From Faecalicatena fissicatena (GTDB lineage: Bacteria > Bacillota > Clostridia > Lachnospirales > Lachnospiraceae): 64,000 bases of DNA. How positions within the stretch are numbered: position 1 is the stretch's first letter; each line of letters starts with the position of its first letter. The notes beneath the pieces are model-generated. The model was not told where the DNA came from and searched no databases. It saw only the letters and a program-made list of their open reading frames with translations. A program made the translations under genes and the position numbers. Location: assembly GCA_001028025.1 (NCBI GenBank), contig LDAQ01000098.1, positions 1 through 64,000 of the forward strand. The letters are read 5' to 3'. Of this stretch, positions 50,417 through 60,052 are shown piece by piece.

Positions 50417-50821
50417 TTGAAGCCTGGATCCCCGATGAAGACAGGAGGCGGGAGGCTGGCGGGAAAGTATCTTCAGTTTCCGGGGGCGGCCGCTTTGTGA
50501 AGAAACACTAACAGCAAAACAGGAGAATCTTATGGCTGCAGGCGGATTCACTGAGAAAGCCTGATGCTTTCTCAGCTCAGCCGCCTCAAATCTTGATTTT
50601 GAGAATCAAGATTTGGCCATAAGATTCTCCTGTTTTGCTGTAAGTGTTTCTAATCACACGCTTGAAGCCCCCGGAAACTGAAGATACTTTCCCGCCAGCC
50701 TCCCGCCTCCTGTCTTCATCGGGGATCCTGGCTTCAATCAGGCTATGTGCATCCAGGCGGGGGGAGGTCAAATCCCGGGAGGAATTTCGGACGGGATAGG
50801 CGGATGCGACTGGCTGCGCGG
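50411..50821 (+). repeat. Long palindromic element C with 3' tail
   Basis: The outer arms 50411-50487 and 50667-50743 pair over 77 bp with one mismatch. A bulged zone follows, and then a 35-bp inner stem ending GAATCTTATGGC, with an A-A mismatch in TAACAG (50509)/CTGTAA. Inside are a two-part hairpin (outer AGGCGG 50540/CCGCCT 50581; inner GAGAAAGC-CTGAT-GCTTTCTC at 50553-50573) and a simple hairpin (CAAATCTTGATT 50587 with its complement at 50604-50615). The tail begins TATGTGCATCCAGGCGG and holds GGACGGGATAGGCGGATGCG (50789) and ACTGGCTGCGCGG. The element starts at the dnaJ-type stop codon. Confidence 0.87.
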
Positions 50822-51076
50822 GCGACATTGCGGTGTAACAGTCCGCGCAATCCTCCTGCAGTGCTTTTGTACAGTGTTCCCCCTTCCAGTTATCCCCTTC
50901 TTAGAGTTTCTCGTTTCTGCGAAAAGGTGTTGTAACCTCTGGTTTGTTAGTGGTATCATTAAGAAAATGTCGAATTATGTTGTTTACTGCATTTTGTGCA
51001 GGGCGGTATATTTTTGTTCCTACAGGGAAGAGTAAAAAGCTTGAAAGAACATGGTACTACTAAGGAGGAGAAGGTT
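50822..51076. other. Leader region of the second sugar ABC operon
   Basis: About 255 nt contain only weak promoter-like matches (for example TTGTAA and TATCAT near 50930-50960). No operator or small gene is supported. Confidence 0.4.
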
Positions 51077-52321
51077 ATGAAGAAAGTAATCAGTGTTGTG
51101 TTGTGCCTGGGGCTGACTATGGGGATGATGGCCGGATGCGGTGCGAAGGAAGAGAATGAAGGGAGCCGGCAGATTACTTTTATGATACCGGACTGGGGAG
51201 TGCCCAATGATGAACTGCTGGCGGAGTTTACAGAAGAAACCGGGATTGATGTGGTGATTAATGAGGTGAGCTGGGATGATATCAGGGATAAGATTGCAAT
51301 CGCTGCTTCCGGCGGTTCTTCGGCTGCGGACGTGGTGGAAGTGGACTGGTCCTGGGTGGGCGAGTTCTATGCTGCGGACTGGCTGGAGGAGATCGAGCTG
51401 CCTGAGGAAGAAAAAGCAGATATGCCTACACTGGATACATTTACAGTAGAGGGTAAAACGCTGGCTGTTCCCTATGCCAATGATTACCGGCTCTCCTACT
51501 ATAATACAGTGCAATATAAGGAAGCAGGAATTCAGTCGCCTCCAAAGACCTGGGATGAGGTTTATGAAAATGCAAAAATACTGAAAGAAGCAAAGGTGGT
51601 GGATTATCCTTTTGCAATCCCTTTGAATGCGGAGGAAGCTGCCACTACATCACTGATCTGGCTGGCTTATACAATGAACGGCGTTGTGTTTAATGGGGAT
51701 GGGACGCTGAATCGGGACTCCGTGCTGGCGGCGCTGAACTATGAGGAGAAGATGCTGCAGGAGGAACTGATTGACCCTTCCGATAAAACGTCATCCGGCA
51801 TGGATGCATATCGGAGGCTTCTGTCAGGGGATGCCGGTTTTATGACGGGGCCGACATCGTTTGCAGCCAGAAGCAGCAACAGCGAAGAATGTAGTGTTGT
51901 GGGGCAGATAGAGCCGATTCTGGTGCCGGGGAAGATCGGGAATTCTGAGCATACCATGGCGCTTCCTGAGGCGATTGGCATTACAAAGTTTTCTAAAAAT
52001 AAGGAAGATGCAGAGACATTTGTGAAGTGGTATACTTCTCCAAAGATGCAGAAAGAATTATATAAGACAAACAGCGCGATCCCCACTCACAATACCGTAT
52101 TGGAGGAACTGATAAGCGATGGTACGATTACTGATTCCGGTGCTATGCTGGAGGAGGCTAAGCGGATTTCTTCTCCGTTCCCGAATGGTGTGCCTTCTTA
52201 TTATTCGGAGATGAGCAATGCTATTTACAATGCGGTGAATAAGATGGCCCTCGGGGAACTGACTTCTGAGGAGGCTTTTGCAGAGATGGACGGTAAGATA
52301 ACGGAACTGGCAGGAAAATAA
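51077..52321 (+). CDS. Sugar ABC transporter substrate-binding lipoprotein (second system)
   Basis: The product has 414 residues from ATG 51077, preceded by AAGGAGGAGAAGG. The lipoprotein signal peptide (MKKVISVVLCLGLTMGMMAG) leads to a lipobox Cys in MAGCGAKEE. The solute-binding fold has ELLAEFTEETGIDVVINEVS and ADVVEVDWSWVGEFYAADWL. It is only distantly like the 18066 protein. The last A of its stop is the first base of the permease ATG (TAATG). The substrate is unknown. Confidence 0.92.
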   Translation: MKKVISVVLCLGLTMGMMAGCGAKEENEGSRQITFMIPDWGVPNDELLAEFTEETGIDVVINEVSWDDIRDKIAIAASGGSSAADVVEVDWSWVGEFYAADWLEEIELPEEEKADMPTLDTFTVEGKTLAVPYANDYRLSYYNTVQYKEAGIQSPPKTWDEVYENAKILKEAKVVDYPFAIPLNAEEAATTSLIWLAYTMNGVVFNGDGTLNRDSVLAALNYEEKMLQEELIDPSDKTSSGMDAYRRLLSGDAGFMTGPTSFAARSSNSEECSVVGQIEPILVPGKIGNSEHTMALPEAIGITKFSKNKEDAETFVKWYTSPKMQKELYKTNSAIPTHNTVLEELISDGTITDSGAMLEEAKRISSPFPNGVPSYYSEMSNAIYNAVNKMALGELTSEEAFAEMDGKITELAGK

Positions 52322-53190
52322 TGATGAAAAAAGCATTACCATATCTATTACTGGCGCCCATGATGATTATCATGGGTGTCTTGGTATTTTATCCGGTGAT
52401 TGAAACATTTTCATATAGTCTGAAAAAATGGAAGCTGACCGCGCCCGGTGACATTTCATTTGTGGGTCTGGGCAATTATGTCAGTGTATTAAAGTCGCCT
52501 TCCTTCTGGTACAGCCTGCAGAATACGCTGTTTCTCCTTGCGGTGGTTGTTTTGTTTACTACAATCATCAGTATAGCGGTGGCGCTTTTTTTGAATGTAG
52601 AATCCCGGGTATCCGGATTGATGCTGGCTGCAGCAGTCCTGCCGTGGGCGCTTCCGCCCTATGTCAATGGGGTACTGTGGAAGTTTATCATGAGCTCGGG
52701 GTATGGATTCCTTAACAAACTGCTGATCACGCTGCACGTAACGGATCAGCCTGTGGAGTGGCTTTCTTCCCGATGGCTCCTGCTTTTGGCAGTTGCGCTT
52801 GTGGTAACATGGCGGAGCATTCCTTTTATGGCACTGGTGTGTCTGGCAGGAAGAAAAGCGCTGCCGGGAAGCTTGTATGAGGCGGCGAGAATCGATGGGG
52901 GCAGCAGTTTTCAGATTTTCCGGAAAATTACGGTTCCGCTGATGCTGCCGTTTGTAGGAATCGGGATCACCAGCACATCGGTAACGGCAGTGAACGTGTT
53001 TGACGAAATCGTGGCACTGTCCGGCATGGGGGACCTGGGTAAGAATATTGTTGTCGAGAGCTACCTGACGACATTTTCCTTCCTTGATTTCGGAAAAGGA
53101 AGCGCTATTACTTATCTGGTCATGCTGCTTGCGGGCATTCTTGGTATCTTCTATTTACGCAGTCTGAACAGGGAGGTGATGTACGGATGA
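52321..53190 (+). CDS. Sugar ABC transporter permease (MalF type, second system)
   Basis: The 289-residue inner-membrane permease has about six helices and the EAA loop EAARIDGGSSFQIFRKITVP. Its start overlaps the binding-protein stop, and ATG 52324 is an alternative. Its end overlaps the next permease by 4 nt (ATGA). The operon has no ATPase gene. Confidence 0.92.
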   Translation: MMKKALPYLLLAPMMIIMGVLVFYPVIETFSYSLKKWKLTAPGDISFVGLGNYVSVLKSPSFWYSLQNTLFLLAVVVLFTTIISIAVALFLNVESRVSGLMLAAAVLPWALPPYVNGVLWKFIMSSGYGFLNKLLITLHVTDQPVEWLSSRWLLLLAVALVVTWRSIPFMALVCLAGRKALPGSLYEAARIDGGSSFQIFRKITVPLMLPFVGIGITSTSVTAVNVFDEIVALSGMGDLGKNIVVESYLTTFSFLDFGKGSAITYLVMLLAGILGIFYLRSLNREVMYG

Positions 53191-54017
53191 AAATAAAAAA
53201 AGGATACTGGATCTTTATGATTCTGTTTCTAATCTGTACAGTCGGACCTTTTGTCTGGGGATTTTTGATTTCTGTGACTCCTGAGTATGGGATGTTTGGA
53301 AAATCATCCAGCCTTTTGCCAGAGCAGATTACCTGGGATAACTATAAGATACTGCTGGGCGGGGGGCGGCAGGGACAGTTGTTTTTTACAGGGATGTTGA
53401 ATTCTCTGAAGGCCGTGGCGCTGACGCTTCTGCTGGGAATGCCGGCTGCGCTTTTGTCTGCCTATGCTCTGGCAAGGATGGAGTTTCAAGGGAGAAAGCT
53501 GATCAAAAATATGCTGCTGATCACGATGGTGATACCTGTCATGGCAACGATTATACCGATTTATAGAATATATGCAGATTATCAACTGCTGGACAATATT
53601 TTCTGGCTGAGTGTTATATATGTGAGCGCACTGCTTCCTGTGACAACATGGCTTATATCTAATTATTTTGCCACGATTCCGAAAGAACTGGAGGAGGCGG
53701 CGCTGGTGGATGGCTGCGGAAGAATGCGCGCGTTTTTGCGGATTATCCTTCCGGCTTCCGGACCGGTGGTTGTATCGGCGGCTTTGATTCTGTTTTTGAA
53801 TACCTGGAGCCAGTTCCAGATTCCTCTGATTCTGGCATCGTCGCTGGCGACAAAGCCTGTCGCGGTTGTCACTTCGGAGTTTATGACAAAGGATGCTGTT
53901 CAGTATGGAATTACAGCGGCGGCGGGGATCTGTGCAGTGGTGCCTCCGGCGGTGCTGGCACTGGGGCTTCGACGGTTCCTCATATCGGGAATGATGGGCG
54001 GGGCGGTTAAGGAGTAG
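53187..54017 (+). CDS. Sugar ABC transporter permease (MalG type, second system)
   Basis: The 276-residue permease has the EAA loop EEAALVDGCGRMRAFLRIIL and a C-terminal GAVKE as in the first system's MalG-type protein. The MalF and MalG types together form the channel; energy must come from a shared ATPase encoded elsewhere. It is the last gene of the operon. The 160 nt after it hold no clear gene, only a G-rich start (TAGAGGGGACCC) faintly like the palindromic family. Confidence 0.92.
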   Translation: MKIKKGYWIFMILFLICTVGPFVWGFLISVTPEYGMFGKSSSLLPEQITWDNYKILLGGGRQGQLFFTGMLNSLKAVALTLLLGMPAALLSAYALARMEFQGRKLIKNMLLITMVIPVMATIIPIYRIYADYQLLDNIFWLSVIYVSALLPVTTWLISNYFATIPKELEEAALVDGCGRMRAFLRIILPASGPVVVSAALILFLNTWSQFQIPLILASSLATKPVAVVTSEFMTKDAVQYGITAAAGICAVVPPAVLALGLRRFLISGMMGGAVKE

Positions 54018-54177
54018 AGGGGACCCGAAATGAAGGAACAGCCGTAAGCCCTCCGTGGGTACCGGACAAGGAAGGAATTGCGTATCAGGCGGCGCACCAT
54101 GAGCTGCTGGGCAGCGGCAGAGGAAAAGACACAGGAAAGGGGAAGCGTCGGCCTGCCTAATGGTATGCAGTGGTACG

Positions 54178-54780
54178 TTAACGGCTGCGCTGGATAAAGC
54201 GGATGCTGACTGGTTCTTTTTTATATTTCAGAACATGTTTCAGAATCACGATAGATGAAATCAGCAGTGTACCAAAACGAAGAGACGGGCTGCAGAGATG
54301 CCGTATACTGGTGATGCTGAAACAGAGGTACGTTATAATGCTGCGCAGGAGATGAGGGTGTATCACTATCACCAGGGAAAATAACAGATAAAAAAACGCC
54401 AGCAGCAGTACGGGATACAGGTTGGGCAAAAGACCCAGCAGACATCCGAAGGAAACGGCGATCGCCTTGCCCCCTTTAGATACCTGCAGGAACGGAAAAG
54501 CGTGGCCGATAACGGGAGCGGCCAGTATAAAACCGAAGAGCGGGCTGCGGATGTCCAGTATATGTGCAGCAGCAAAAACAGGAACAAAACCTTTTGCCAG
54601 TTCCAGCAAAAGGACAAGGGAACCCACTTTTTTCCCGGCCAGCTTAAAAGCGTTAAAAGCACCGGGGTTCCCGTCACTGCCGGCTGTCCTGACATCAACT
54701 CTGCAGAGAAATCCCGGGATCAGCAGGGCATACAGTACGCTGCCGGAAAGATATCCGAGCAGTATGAAAAGATAATACAT
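54178..54780 (-). CDS. PlsY-like glycerol-3-phosphate acyltransferase family protein, divergent
   Basis: The 200-residue membrane protein has about five helices. PlsY makes lysophosphatidate from acyl-phosphate and glycerol-3-phosphate. Family motifs are present but altered: GSDGNPGAFNAFKLAG (usually SGNPGATN) and GHAFPFLQVSKGGKAIA (usually KGGKGVAT). It is thus probably a paralogue rather than the housekeeping PlsY. Its start overlaps the stop of the glycosyltransferase gene by 1 nt, which links it to glycolipid synthesis. Confidence 0.82.
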   Translation of the reverse strand: MYYLFILLGYLSGSVLYALLIPGFLCRVDVRTAGSDGNPGAFNAFKLAGKKVGSLVLLLELAKGFVPVFAAAHILDIRSPLFGFILAAPVIGHAFPFLQVSKGGKAIAVSFGCLLGLLPNLYPVLLLAFFYLLFSLVIVIHPHLLRSIITYLCFSITSIRHLCSPSLRFGTLLISSIVILKHVLKYKKEPVSIRFIQRSR

Positions 54781-55910
54781 TACACTTCACCTCCGGACTT
54801 TCTGCAGATACGGCGCAGGAGTTTATAGGTTCGAAATGCTGCGTTACCTGGAATCACTGAGGCCTGTGAGGCACGCATGGCCTCCCTGCGTCGGGGATCC
54901 CGAAGCAGGCTCTGGCCAGCGGCAATCTGACCATAGAATTTATCTGAGGTTACGGAAAGTCCGCGGGCCAGGAAAAATTCACGATTCCTTGTTTCGCAGC
55001 CGGGAATGGGCGTTGTATGGACGAGTGGAACTCCCTTTACAGCCGCCTCTGTGGTGGTCAGCCCGCCGGGCTTTGTAAAGAGTACATCGCTTGCATCCAT
55101 ATAGGCGGCTATATGCTCAGTATAACCTACAATTCTGACATTGGAAGCTCTGCCAAACTCTCTTTTCAGGATGCAGTATAATTTTTTGTTTGTGCCGCAG
55201 ATGACGATGATATATTCATCCGGCTGAATCCGCCTGAGCAGCTCCGCCACGAACAGCTGGATCTTTCCAAAACCCATGCTGCCGCTTATGATGAGATACA
55301 CATGTGCATCGTCCGGTATATTGCAGATCTGCCTTGCCGCTTTTGGCACCCTTGGATTTGAAAATGCCTGGCGGACCGGTATTCCGTAAGGCTTCAGCCT
55401 GTGTTCGGGCAGCCCTCTGGCAGTAAATTCCTCTTTCAGCTCTTTGTGGGGAATTACATAGTAATCGCAATCCGTTTCTTCCCAGAACGGAATGCAGGTA
55501 TAGTCGGTCTCAACGGCCACTACTTTATGAGCCAGCATTTTCTTATGCTTCATGTAGGTAAGTGTCTCCGCCGGAAACAGATGAGGTGTGGCTATGACAT
55601 CATAATCGTGTTCCTCCAGATACCGCTTCAAAGGTTTTGCAAGCAGGGCGTTTGCATAATATACGGGGGACTTGCGGTGTGAAGAACTGACAAGACCTCC
55701 AAGTTTATATAAAAACTGAAAAAAGCGGGGGGCATGTTTAACAATCGTTACATACCCGCCGCCTACGAGACGGGACACACGTTTGCCGGCAAGCTGCATG
55801 ATGTCAAGCATATCCGCTTCGTCTCCGTGAAGGCGGATACACTCCTGAAGTGCTTTCCCCGCATAATTATGTCCTTCTCCTGTGTTACATGATAAAATCA
55901 ATACCTTCAT
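54780..55910 (-). CDS. MGDG-synthase/UgtP-like diacylglycerol glycosyltransferase
   Basis: The 376-residue GT28-type enzyme has an N-terminal MGDG-synthase domain (ILSCNTGEGHNYAGKALQEC; IATPHLFPAETL). A C-terminal nucleotide-sugar domain has TKPGGLTTTEAAVKGVPLVH, the signature of UgtP/MurG-like enzymes. It probably transfers glucose or galactose to diacylglycerol to build membrane glycolipids. The coupled PlsY-like gene fits that role. The Shine-Dalgarno is weak (GAGAGAG). Confidence 0.9.
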   Translation of the reverse strand: MKVLILSCNTGEGHNYAGKALQECIRLHGDEADMLDIMQLAGKRVSRLVGGGYVTIVKHAPRFFQFLYKLGGLVSSSHRKSPVYYANALLAKPLKRYLEEHDYDVIATPHLFPAETLTYMKHKKMLAHKVVAVETDYTCIPFWEETDCDYYVIPHKELKEEFTARGLPEHRLKPYGIPVRQAFSNPRVPKAARQICNIPDDAHVYLIISGSMGFGKIQLFVAELLRRIQPDEYIIVICGTNKKLYCILKREFGRASNVRIVGYTEHIAAYMDASDVLFTKPGGLTTTEAAVKGVPLVHTTPIPGCETRNREFFLARGLSVTSDKFYGQIAAGQSLLRDPRRREAMRASQASVIPGNAAFRTYKLLRRICRKSGGEV

Positions 55911-55975
55911 AAATACTCTCTCTGAATCTGATGATTAGTCTCCTTTACAGGATATCCAATTTCTCCCTATTATTC

Positions 55976-56896
55976 CTATTTTATTAAAAATCCGGCAATA
56001 AATGTGACGACAGGAATCGTCACCATAGATAAAACAGTGGTAAATGCGAAAATTTCTGAGGCATATGTATAGTTTTTATTATAACGAATAGCCATCATTG
56101 TCATCGTGGTTGCTGTAGGACATGACGCCGCGATTAATGTCGTATATGCAATGTCGTGGTCAATCCGAAACAGGAATAAGAATACAGTTACTGCCAGAGG
56201 CACCACCATCAGTTTCAGAAAGCTGACCCAGTAGATGTGCAGGTTGCTGAATATTTTTTTCAGGTCGGCCTGTGCGACAGAAAAACCGGCAACCATCATG
56301 GCCAGAGGCGTATTCATATCTGCAATATAATTCATAGAATCAAGAACGGTTGCAGGAATCCGCAACTGTGTAAAAAACAGAATCATGGCGGCACACGTAG
56401 CAATGATCATAGGAGAGAGAAGCCCCTCCTTCAGCTGGCGGAAAGAAATCTTATTCTCCAGCAGGCTGAGGCCGTGAGTCCATGTAAACAGATTGAACAT
56501 GGTCATATATGCTGTGAGATAAAAAACCCCTTCGTTTCCCAGCACACTGTAAATCAGCGGAATTCCGATAAATCCGCAGTTGGAATAGATCGAGCCGAAA
56601 CGATCGAGATAATAATTTGGATTGTTTTTTTCGGGAATCAAAAAACGTGCGATTATAATTGCGATGACATGGGCTGCGAAAGCGGCTGCAAATGCAATCA
56701 GAAGCCCTTTGACAAGCCTGGCATCATAGTCTGTCTGATAGACCGTAATAATCAGGCAGGGATTCACAATCATGAGAAGCAGATTGGATACGGATCTGTT
56801 TCCTTCCTGGTTTACGATTTTCCGTCTGTAGCAGACAAAAGCTAAAACCATAATAATGAGCATTTTCAGCAATTGATTAAAAATTAATAGAAACAT
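55976..56896 (-). CDS. AEC-family transporter
   Basis: The 306-residue membrane protein of the auxin-efflux-carrier family has about ten helices in two inverted halves (RFGSIYSNCGFIGIPLIYSV; TLIAASCPTATTMTMMAIRY). Bacterial members often carry malate or other carboxylates. It is divergent from the rhamnonate-type operon, across a 360-nt gap. The start follows GAGAGGG at a long spacing. Confidence 0.92.
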   Translation of the reverse strand: MFLLIFNQLLKMLIIMVLAFVCYRRKIVNQEGNRSVSNLLLMIVNPCLIITVYQTDYDARLVKGLLIAFAAAFAAHVIAIIIARFLIPEKNNPNYYLDRFGSIYSNCGFIGIPLIYSVLGNEGVFYLTAYMTMFNLFTWTHGLSLLENKISFRQLKEGLLSPMIIATCAAMILFFTQLRIPATVLDSMNYIADMNTPLAMMVAGFSVAQADLKKIFSNLHIYWVSFLKLMVVPLAVTVFLFLFRIDHDIAYTTLIAASCPTATTMTMMAIRYNKNYTYASEIFAFTTVLSMVTIPVVTFIAGFLIK

Positions 56897-57129
56897 AGCA
56901 GATTCTTTTCCCTCTCATACAGAAATTCCAGCTCCGGCAGCCAATACCAAGTTTTAGCGAAGCAGACAGATCACCGGCATGCTTAATGGTCAGTTAACAA
57001 CTCAATTAGTATACTTTATAATTGTTTAAAAATCAATCCTGTAAAAGTGGGGTGAATTTTGAGAATTGTACATTATGCACAAAAACAGAATGCGGTTTTT
57101 GACTATAGTGTGGAAAAAAACGTTGAATG

Positions 57130-57158
57130 TTGACTTAATTATAAAGAAATGATAAACT
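57130..57158 (+). promoter_or_regulatory. Promoter of the rhamnonate-type operon
   Basis: TTGACT (57130-57135), a 17-nt spacer and TAAACT (57153-57158). The rest of the 56897-57256 gap is AT-rich with no gene. Confidence 0.7.
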
Positions 57159-57176
57159 AATTATGAAATGAGAATC

Positions 57177-57196
57177 TGATTCACATATATGAATCA
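57177..57196. promoter_or_regulatory. Inverted repeat TGATTCA-N6-TGAATCA, likely IclR-type operator
   Basis: It lies about 19 nt past the -10 box, just after the expected transcription start, where a bound repressor would block the operon. The IclR-type regulator encoded at 60143 is the obvious candidate. The motif was not seen before the iclR gene itself. Confidence 0.65.
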
Positions 57197-57256
57197 ATGG
57201 AACGGAGTAAATTTTGAACTGTGTCATTTTAATGAAAAGAAAGGAAGGTACTTATT

Positions 57257-58450
57257 ATGGCATTAATGGGAAGAAAGATTGCAGCAATCCGTGCTTATGT
57301 AGTTGAGGGAGGCGGCGCTGATTACCACGATCAGAGCGACGATCACTGGATCGTAAAACAAATTGCAACTCCTATGAGCATTTATCCAGAGTATAAAGCG
57401 ACAAGATCCAGCTTTGGAATCAATGCGCTGAAGACCCTTGTGGTGGAAGTTGAGGCGGATAATGGTGTGACTGGATTCGGTATTACGACGGGCGGATATC
57501 CGGCAGCATGGCTGGTTATGAATCATCTGGACCGTTTTGTAGTGGGCAAGGATGCCAATGAGATAGAGATCATCTGGGATCAGATGTATCGCGCATCACT
57601 TTACTATGGACGTAAGGGCGTGGTTATGAATGCAATATCAGCGGTTGACCTGGCGCTCTGGGATCTGCTTGGAAAGCTGAGAGAAGAGCCCGTTTACGCA
57701 ATGCTGGGAGGAAAAGTACGCGAGGAACTTACATTTTACGCTACAGGCCCAAGGCCGGATCTTGCAAAGGATATGGGATTTGTCGGAGGCAAGATTCCGC
57801 TTGTTTACGGACAGGACGATGGAATGGAAGGCCTGAGGAAGAGCATCGAACTGGCAGCCGACATGCGTGAAAAGTGCGGGGATGACTTCCTGCTGATGTG
57901 GGACTGCTGGATGGCACTTGATCTGTACTATGCAAAACGTCTGATGCAGGCTTCCGCGGATTTGAAGTTTAACTGGATAGAAGAATGCTTCAACCCGGAT
58001 GACTACTGGGCATACCGTGACCTGAAGAAAGCGGCAGGCAACCAGATCATGGTAACGGGCGGTGAACATGAAGCGTCCAAATTCGGATTCCGTATGCTGA
58101 TTGAGGACTGCGACCTGGATGTAATTCAGCCGGATGTTGGCTGGTGCGGCGGTATGACAGAGCTGATCAAGATCGGCAACATGGCTGAGGCACACGGCAA
58201 GCTGGTAATTCCTCACGGAAGCGGTACATATAGTTATCATTATGTTACAACTAAGACGAATTCACCGATTACAGAGTGTCTGATGATGGCGCCTCAGGCT
58301 GACAAGGTAGTACCTCAGTACTATCCGCTGCTGAAGGATGAGCCGATGCCTGTGAATGGTAAGCTGAAAGTAGGCGATAAGCCGGGATTCGGTGTGGAAT
58401 TGAATAAGGATAAGACACTCATTGAAGTGAAGAAAGGCACAAGACTGTAA
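57257..58450 (+). CDS. rhmD: L-rhamnonate dehydratase-like enolase-superfamily enzyme
   Basis: The 397-residue mandelate-racemase-subgroup enzyme would dehydrate L-rhamnonate to 2-keto-3-deoxy-L-rhamnonate. Metal and catalytic segments are LLMWDCWMALD, NWIEECFNPDDYWAY, VTGGEHEASKFGF, DVGWCGGMTEL and IPHGSGTYSYH. The N-terminal SDDHWIVKQIATPMSIYPEY resembles RhmD proteins. Dehydratases for other acid sugars are close relatives, so the substrate is inferred. The start follows AAAGGAAGG. Permease, aldolase and regulator genes follow. Confidence 0.9.
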   Translation: MALMGRKIAAIRAYVVEGGGADYHDQSDDHWIVKQIATPMSIYPEYKATRSSFGINALKTLVVEVEADNGVTGFGITTGGYPAAWLVMNHLDRFVVGKDANEIEIIWDQMYRASLYYGRKGVVMNAISAVDLALWDLLGKLREEPVYAMLGGKVREELTFYATGPRPDLAKDMGFVGGKIPLVYGQDDGMEGLRKSIELAADMREKCGDDFLLMWDCWMALDLYYAKRLMQASADLKFNWIEECFNPDDYWAYRDLKKAAGNQIMVTGGEHEASKFGFRMLIEDCDLDVIQPDVGWCGGMTELIKIGNMAEAHGKLVIPHGSGTYSYHYVTTKTNSPITECLMMAPQADKVVPQYYPLLKDEPMPVNGKLKVGDKPGFGVELNKDKTLIEVKKGTRL

Positions 58451-58477
58451 AAGCTGCCGTTTATGTAGGAGGGAAAT

Positions 58478-59860
58478 ATGTCAACAGCATTCTTAATTAT
58501 AAGTTTAGTTATCTCAATCGCAGTTGTTGTATTGTTTATCATCAAGGCCAAGATGAATCCGGCGATCGCCCTGATCCTGGGCTCTCTGCTTCTTGGCGTT
58601 CTGACAAAAGTACCGCTGGTGGATATAACGGCCGCGGACGGCGCGGTAACAACCGGCCTGGTAAATGTTATTAACAATGGTTTCGGCAGCATGCTGGGAA
58701 GTATCGGATTCCCGATCGGCCTTGGCATTATCCTTGGCCAGTTTGTGAGTGATACCGGCGGTGCGAGCGTGATCGCAGATAAACTGGTATCTGTATTTCC
58801 AAACAAATGGGCGATGTACGCGGTAGGATTTGCCGGATTTGTACTTTCCATCCCTGTATTTTTTGATGTAACATTCGTCATTCTGATCCCGATCGGTGTG
58901 GCATTGATGAAAAAGCTGAACAAGGGAATCGGCTATATTGTAGGTGCGATCTCCATCGGAGCAGGCGTTGCACATACCCTGGTTCCTCCAACACCGAACC
59001 CGCTTGTTGCACCGGAGTATTTTGGATTTGACCTTGGTATCATGATCGCAGCCGGACTGCTGTTCGGTATTCCTATGGTTCTGATTGCTATCAAGATTCA
59101 CGGATTCTTAATGAACAGAGGACTCTGGAATGCAGACAAAGATGAGAACGGAAACGGCCTGAATGTAGATGAGCTGGTTCTGCCGGATAAGCTGCCGGGA
59201 TTCTTTGTGTCACTGCTCCCGATCCTGCTTCCGATTATCTTTATTCTTTTGAATACAGTAGCGGGCGCTATGATGGATTCTGTTCCGACCTGGATTGATT
59301 TCCTGGGTCAGAAAACAACATCCATGCTTCTTGGTACACTGGCAGGTATGATAATTGCAATTAAATATCTGGGACTGGAAAAGACAGAAAAAGTGGCTAC
59401 AACAGCGCTGAAATCTGCGGGACTTGTTTTCCTCATTACCGGTGCGGGCGGTTCATTCTCTGCTGTAATCACTGCATCAGGTGTGAGTGAAGCGATTAAA
59501 AATATGGTATCCAATATTTCCAACAATATCGTAGTGATCCTGCTGATTGGCTGGATACTGGGACTGCTGTTCAGACAGATTACAGGTTCCGGTACAGTGG
59601 CTTCACTGACTACGTTTGCAATTATGCAGAGCGTGGCAGCGACTGTAGCAATTCACCCGGTATTTATCGCACTGGCATGCCTGGACGGTGCTCTGTTTGG
59701 TGCGACAGTCAATGACTCAGGATTCTGGATTGTATCCAATATGACAGGATTCAATTTTACCGGCGGATTGAAAACATATACTTTGGGGCAGGCGATCGCT
59801 TCGGTTGTAGGTATTATACTGATTATTATAGTAGGTTTGATTTCATGCCTGTTTATCTAG
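58478..59860 (+). CDS. GntP-family sugar-acid permease
   Basis: The 460-residue membrane protein has about twelve helices. GntP-family proteins import gluconate-like acids with protons. Visible marks are MNPAIALILGSLLLGVLTKV at the start, VAHTLVPPTPNPLVAPEYFG (the family PPTPGP-like motif), GAGGSFSAVITASGV and ATVNDSGFWIVSNMTG. It is next to the dehydratase, so its substrate is probably the same acid, likely L-rhamnonate. The start follows AGGAGG. Confidence 0.94.
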   Translation: MSTAFLIISLVISIAVVVLFIIKAKMNPAIALILGSLLLGVLTKVPLVDITAADGAVTTGLVNVINNGFGSMLGSIGFPIGLGIILGQFVSDTGGASVIADKLVSVFPNKWAMYAVGFAGFVLSIPVFFDVTFVILIPIGVALMKKLNKGIGYIVGAISIGAGVAHTLVPPTPNPLVAPEYFGFDLGIMIAAGLLFGIPMVLIAIKIHGFLMNRGLWNADKDENGNGLNVDELVLPDKLPGFFVSLLPILLPIIFILLNTVAGAMMDSVPTWIDFLGQKTTSMLLGTLAGMIIAIKYLGLEKTEKVATTALKSAGLVFLITGAGGSFSAVITASGVSEAIKNMVSNISNNIVVILLIGWILGLLFRQITGSGTVASLTTFAIMQSVAATVAIHPVFIALACLDGALFGATVNDSGFWIVSNMTGFNFTGGLKTYTLGQAIASVVGIILIIIVGLISCLFI

Positions 59861-59943
59861 TGCAAAATATATCAGGTATGATATGAATATTCGGTAAGAC
59901 TGATCTGCCGGGCCGCGTCAGACAAGACCGCGGCAGAATGCAG

Positions 59944-59987
59944 AAGTGTACAGGCCCCTCAGGAGTGAGGGGCTTGCGCACTTTGTA
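59944..59987 (+). terminator. Probable terminator after the permease gene
   Basis: GCCCCTC (59954-59960) pairs with GAGGGGC (59967-59973); outer AAGTG pairs with CACTT. The tail is TTGTATT. Confidence 0.6.
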
Positions 59988-60052
59988 TTGGAGATTTATA
60001 TTTAAATAGGAAGAGATGGCATCGGCAGCAAGCTCTGCACAGCTCTTCCAAG

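Noticed and set aside
54018..54177. Possible eighth copy of the stop-codon-anchored element after the second MalG-type gene (TAGAGGGGACCC)
   Set aside because: Only the G-rich start is similar; no paired arms and no convincing tail were found.
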